Position numbers and translations under genes: made by a program. Below, in pieces: positions 59,900 to 64,000 of a stretch of 64,000 nt of DNA (position 1 is its first letter; the number at the start of each line of letters is the position of its first letter). The notes beneath the pieces were generated by a model. The model was given only the letters and a program-made list of their open reading frames with translations, was not told the DNA's origin and made no database searches. This DNA comes from Haliotis asinina (Eukaryota > Mollusca > Gastropoda > Lepetellida > Haliotidae), in NCBI RefSeq assembly GCF_037392515.1, contig NC_090280.1:17114001-17178000 (forward strand). Direction: 5' to 3'.

Positions 59900-60585
59900 T
59901 TCTCCGGCCTATTCCGTGAGACGGCTTTAGAGCAACGGCCATTACGAGCGGTCTCGTTTTATCATCCAAAACTGTGTTCCACAGGAGATCGCTTGAGATC
60001 AGGCGATATCTCCTATGTTTTGACAGTAATGCCCTAACAATGCTATGACGTCATGAACTCGATCACATTCCTCTGACATATGTGCACTGTGTTCAGAGAT
60101 GTACATTTTTAACTGAAAACTAATGAAGAATGATTTTGGAAGATAAATCGAATCTCAACTTCGTGTCTATTGATATCAGTTATATCAACACCAGTTGATA
60201 AAGGTAAAAACATCTTACTTTATCAACTTGTGTTGCTATATATCAGTAGACATGAGGGTGAGATTCACTGTGTGATGCTGGTGAATGGTCATGTGTGCTA
60301 CTAGGATAAAGTAACAGTGTATTATTTGATGTCGTGTCATTTTTTAAAGCAAAACGATAGCCACATGGTTTGTGGTGTCTTCCTTTATCACTGTTTGACT
60401 GTTAACATGGATCATATCTTAATCTGTACGATCTGACGATGGGCATTGTGACAAGCCCTTGAAGACGTGTGATGTCAAAGCTCAACGTGCCACGCACGAC
60501 ACGTGTCATCAAATTTCAAGTAAAGTGCTTTGCTACATGTGTACTTGGGGTTATGTGTATAACTTTTCATATCTCATTCAATTTT
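59900..60585. other. possible gene E intron, nothing recognised
   Basis: No exon continuing phase 1 from 59554 was recognised. Confidence 0.35.
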
Positions 60586-60589
60586 ATGT

Positions 60590-62130
60590 AATGCACAGCA
60601 ACGTTTTTCCGTCAGTACGATATGTTCTACACTGTATGACCCAAGGAGAATTTTCAAGTGTACTAATTAATGACTTTGGTTCTTCAAACTTCATTTACGG
60701 TGGCTGTCGTCATGGAGATCCACTTCCACCATATCTCTTTATACCTTGTTTTGCCATTTAAGCAGTAGTGGTACGAAATATGCAGAAATACCTATATCAC
60801 CCAGTCCTGCTCTAGATGGATCTGAACACTTTCTGCAAATAGTGCTTCAGGTGTTTAGCGTTTTTGCCCGTATTGCAAGGGTTGAAAGTAAAGTAGACAA
60901 AACTAGAATTATATATTTCGTTTGGCTCTAAAAGCGCTCAAGATTAAAGGCCTGTCAAAATTAGAAACTAAACTGGAACCAAATTAATGTTGAATTACTC
61001 AGAATAAAACTGGATTTAGATCTTGATGAAATTGTTGATCTTAACTATAAAATTAACTTGAGGCACTTGAAACCCTCATGTCAACTGGTCTATAATGAAT
61101 CTCACTCCTATGGGGAGAAGAAACTGTACTTAAATCGCCAATCATGTCCAAAACTAAATCCCCCTGAAATCAAAAATAAATGACTTTCAACGAAAATGTT
61201 TCAAATTTATATGGAGAAACAAACACAATTAAGTTAAACACGATCAATCTATCTGTAATGTTAAAGATCTGAAACGCACGAAATATAATGGAGGTGATGC
61301 AGGCTCAAAAAGTTTGGGGTATAAATCATTTCCATATGATGCATTCTATTTGCAGAAAATCTACCTGATCGGCAAACATTTTTTAAATATAATTGTCAAA
61401 ATCTAAGAAACCTTATCACTCCACTGGTTCATATCATAACACATTCCGGTGTGGCTTTCTGAATGCTTGGTGAGGCTTGTCGTCTAGACATGGGGAAATA
61501 AACTCGGAACTTAACATTACATCCCAAGTAATTTAGTATAATCAAATCATTCTAATCGACAGAAAAATATTTTTATACAAATTGTAATGGAAAAGGTATA
61601 TTTTTGATAAAAGACATTCTTATTGACTCGGTCAAATATCTATCCCATAAAAAAGTTTGAAACCACATTTAGTATGCAGACTAATGTTCTTGATTGTTTC
61701 TAGTCATTAGTGAAGCTCTCTCTAAATGCATCCTCGTCAGTTTAGAAAACATCAACAAAGAAAACCCAATGCAACCATATATCTTCAACCTTCTTACAAG
61801 ACAAGACACTGGAAGTCAAGTGCATTAGGGCTTTATTGGAAACAAATACTAATTGAAATCACCACTCTATGAAATGGAATAGTTTCTTAGGAAATGAAAT
61901 CGGACTCGACACAGATTCTTGCACCACTATAACCAATTTTCCTTTCGTGCTACAAAAGACTCGCGTCTCCAAGGGTTCCCATATAAACCGCCTCGTCATA
62001 TTTTTGCAACGAAACGTGGATGTTTTAGAATGAAAAGTACAATACTCAACGAAGCTATTGCTCAAAATTTATAGAAACTACACCCAAATTCTGTTATTAG
62101 CTAAATGATAAAGTGGATTTAAATTTGAAT
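60590..62130 (+). mobile_element. L1-like LINE fragment, copy 3
   Basis: NFIYGGCRHGDPLPPYLFIP (60690) is the RQGDPLSPYLFI block of L1-like RT; the following 1.4 kb matches the thumb and C-terminal region only loosely. No endonuclease. Heavily decayed. Confidence 0.6.
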
Positions 62131-62244
62131 TTGACAAGACAACAAATTCTTCTTGGATTCTGTTGTAATATAACGATCCTTCTCAAACCTAGTATCTTCA
62201 AACGTACAATATCCGGAAATATGTCGACCTTTCAGTTCATGCAA

Positions 62245-62340
62245 CAAACGCTGGATCACTGGATTGTGTGGTCATGAGGCGATTATTTACAGACAGCCCA
62301 TATATGTCTGAAACACTGCGCTGAAAGCGGCGTTTAGGGC
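62245..62340 (+). repeat. repeat family A scrap
   Basis: 'ctggatcactggattgtgtg' and 'gcgattatttacagacagcc'. Confidence 0.5.
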
Positions 62341-64000
62341 ATTCTCTTTCCACAGGGGTTCTTGTCATATCTTCCTACGAACGTCTGTTCGAAAACGGCT
62401 GTATTTCCTGGTGCTCAAAAAATCCCCGAGCGGCAAAATCGCAACACGAATTATCTCCCTTGTTTCTAATCAGAACGCATGTTGCATCGACTTATATCCA
62501 ACTTGACTAATACCAGCAAATGTGGGGACACAAATATCCCACATCTTCCGGAAACATGTGTTGATGTGACACACGAAGTTTGTCCGTTGTCAACGAGGGC
62601 TATGGAGACGCTATTGAGTTCTGTCTAGATGAAACATTTGCACATCACGCTGGGAAAGAGGTTCTATTTCTCCCGAAACATACGGGAATTACCGAGGCCT
62701 TACGAATAATCACTTTTTTGCAAGGGTCGTATTAGAACAGGTTCGTTGGAAGATATGACAAGTAACCACTGTGAGAAGAGAATGCGATATGCGTTGGAAC
62801 TGTGGATTCGGCGCCACTGGTGCCAAACTAGACTGGTTGTGAAGAAGTAGGAATATATTCCACATTATTGTAAATGCAGTTTCCAAGAACACTACTCATG
62901 CATGAAAACGTGGTATAAGACCAGTAACGGCCACACACGTTTCATTCAATGTCACTGCCTTGAACGAAAATAGATGCCATCCTTCTCCGATTTTTGATTG
63001 GTTGGTTGGTTAACGCCGCACCCAGCAATATTACAGTTATATGGCAGAAATATGTCTTTCAGAGTATAAATTGGTACACCGGTTTCGGAGGCGATTACCC
63101 CAGTTTGGCCTTTCTTATGTCGAACCTTAGACCTTTATATACAGTTTTATTGCTCATGATCTCAATTCCATCGAGACGATTAAAAATTACCTCTGATGCA
63201 AATCCCTATTTTGACATGTACCTTATGTGCAAGTGATTTTAGCTCAAAACTTACATGCCTTTTGCATGCGTCTGTGACGGGTGTCGTCCTTTGGGTAGGA
63301 TACGCACACTTTGCGGGAACACCTGCAGCGTTCGATATTCGTTCCTTAGGCCCGAAAATGACTAAAAACCACTTGGACAGCTTTTGTTTTCTACAGGTTC
63401 TTGCAACTGACAGCTTTTTCATCCACAATAACTGGGAGCATTACTTCCCTATGGAAATATATCCATTGTGATCAAGACCCTCAACTCTTTATGGTTCCGG
63501 GTCCTCGGGGCTTGTAGTTTTTCAGGGTTAAGGGCAAAAACCGACCACCTGGTGTCATCTGTGTTTGATACTGAAAGCGGGGAACATACTGATACAGTGG
63601 GAATCCATAAACGACTCATATATGTCATATGTATTTTACAACGTCAGTGTTTTCTTTGAAACTTTGTAAACCAGGTGCAAAAGTTACCTCCTGCATGTCT
63701 TCTGTCCTCTAATTTCAAGATTCCGAGACGGCAACGAGATTGTCAGGCCTGGAACGTGACATGGGTAAGTATACATTACATGACCATTGATAACCACGTA
63801 AAATCAACTGATTGTATTTATGGCCTGTTTTTACTTCGTTATACCCACGGGCCCTTGTGACTTTGTGAAGATGACGCCCGAGTCGAAATGCCACACAGTA
63901 CAATACATCATATACTGGCCTGTGGTAAAAAACACTTGATTGTATTTTGTCATAAGATTAAAGGTACAACAAAATATATTGAATAATATATTCGTATAAC
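62341..64000. other. no gene recognised
   Basis: Includes a family A end scrap at about 63000-63045 (reverse strand) and a weak exon-like segment at 63670-63764 between a CCAG acceptor and a GTAAGT donor. Confidence 0.35.

Noticed and set aside
63670-63764. Exon between CCAG and GTAAGT
   Set aside because: Phase does not fit the gene E exon and no domain is recognisable; one frame resembles a Cys-rich segment (CKSYLLHVFCP) but hits a stop before the donor.

Overview
The window looks like nuclear DNA of a gastropod mollusc, most probably an abalone (Haliotis). Evidence: AT-rich intron-containing genes, very frequent short interspersed repeats ending in (CTCA)n tails preceded by a 'gcgtaaaactaaa' motif, Tc1/mariner, Harbinger and Sailor-like DNA transposons, L1-like LINE remnants and an old Ty3/Gypsy copy. 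The species call is inference from repeat style; the exon-intron structures are read directly.

Layout. 1-17.7 kb: two tandem genes on the + strand for ionotropic-receptor-like relatives of the ionotropic glutamate receptors. Gene A lacks its 5' exons, which lie outside the window; gene B (10107-17712) is complete with 11 exons. 17.7-24.4 kb: transposon-rich spacer with a LINE tail, a decayed Gypsy element, a palindromic MITE and nested SINEs. 24.4-34.4 kb: gene C, a third and complete 11-exon receptor on the - strand, tail-to-tail with B. 29.95-36.26 kb and 44.56-48.86 kb: the two arms of a large inverted duplication. The left arm keeps gene C and only a stub of a secreted PAN-WSC gene (D); the right arm keeps gene D (44701-39038, - strand) and has lost the gene C exons. 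A 27-bp minisatellite of about 42 units sits on the inner breakpoint of the left arm. 49-64 kb: mostly repeats (L1-like LINE with a SINE inside it, Tc1 end, Sailor-like transposase, second L1-like LINE), plus the first exon of an unrecognised secreted protein at 59422.

Genes A, B and C share exon lengths, intron phases and domain order (signal peptide, a short amino-terminal domain, S1, M1, pore, M3, S2, M4). They therefore form one local family that grew by duplication. All three keep the S1 arginine that binds the ligand carboxylate in glutamate receptors, lack the usual S2 Thr and Glu contacts, and carry lysine at the pore Q/R position. I infer chemosensory-type or otherwise non-glutamate receptors with altered permeation. 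Gene D is a small secreted carbohydrate- or protein-binding type protein with no evident functional link beyond its ancestral head-to-head position next to gene C.
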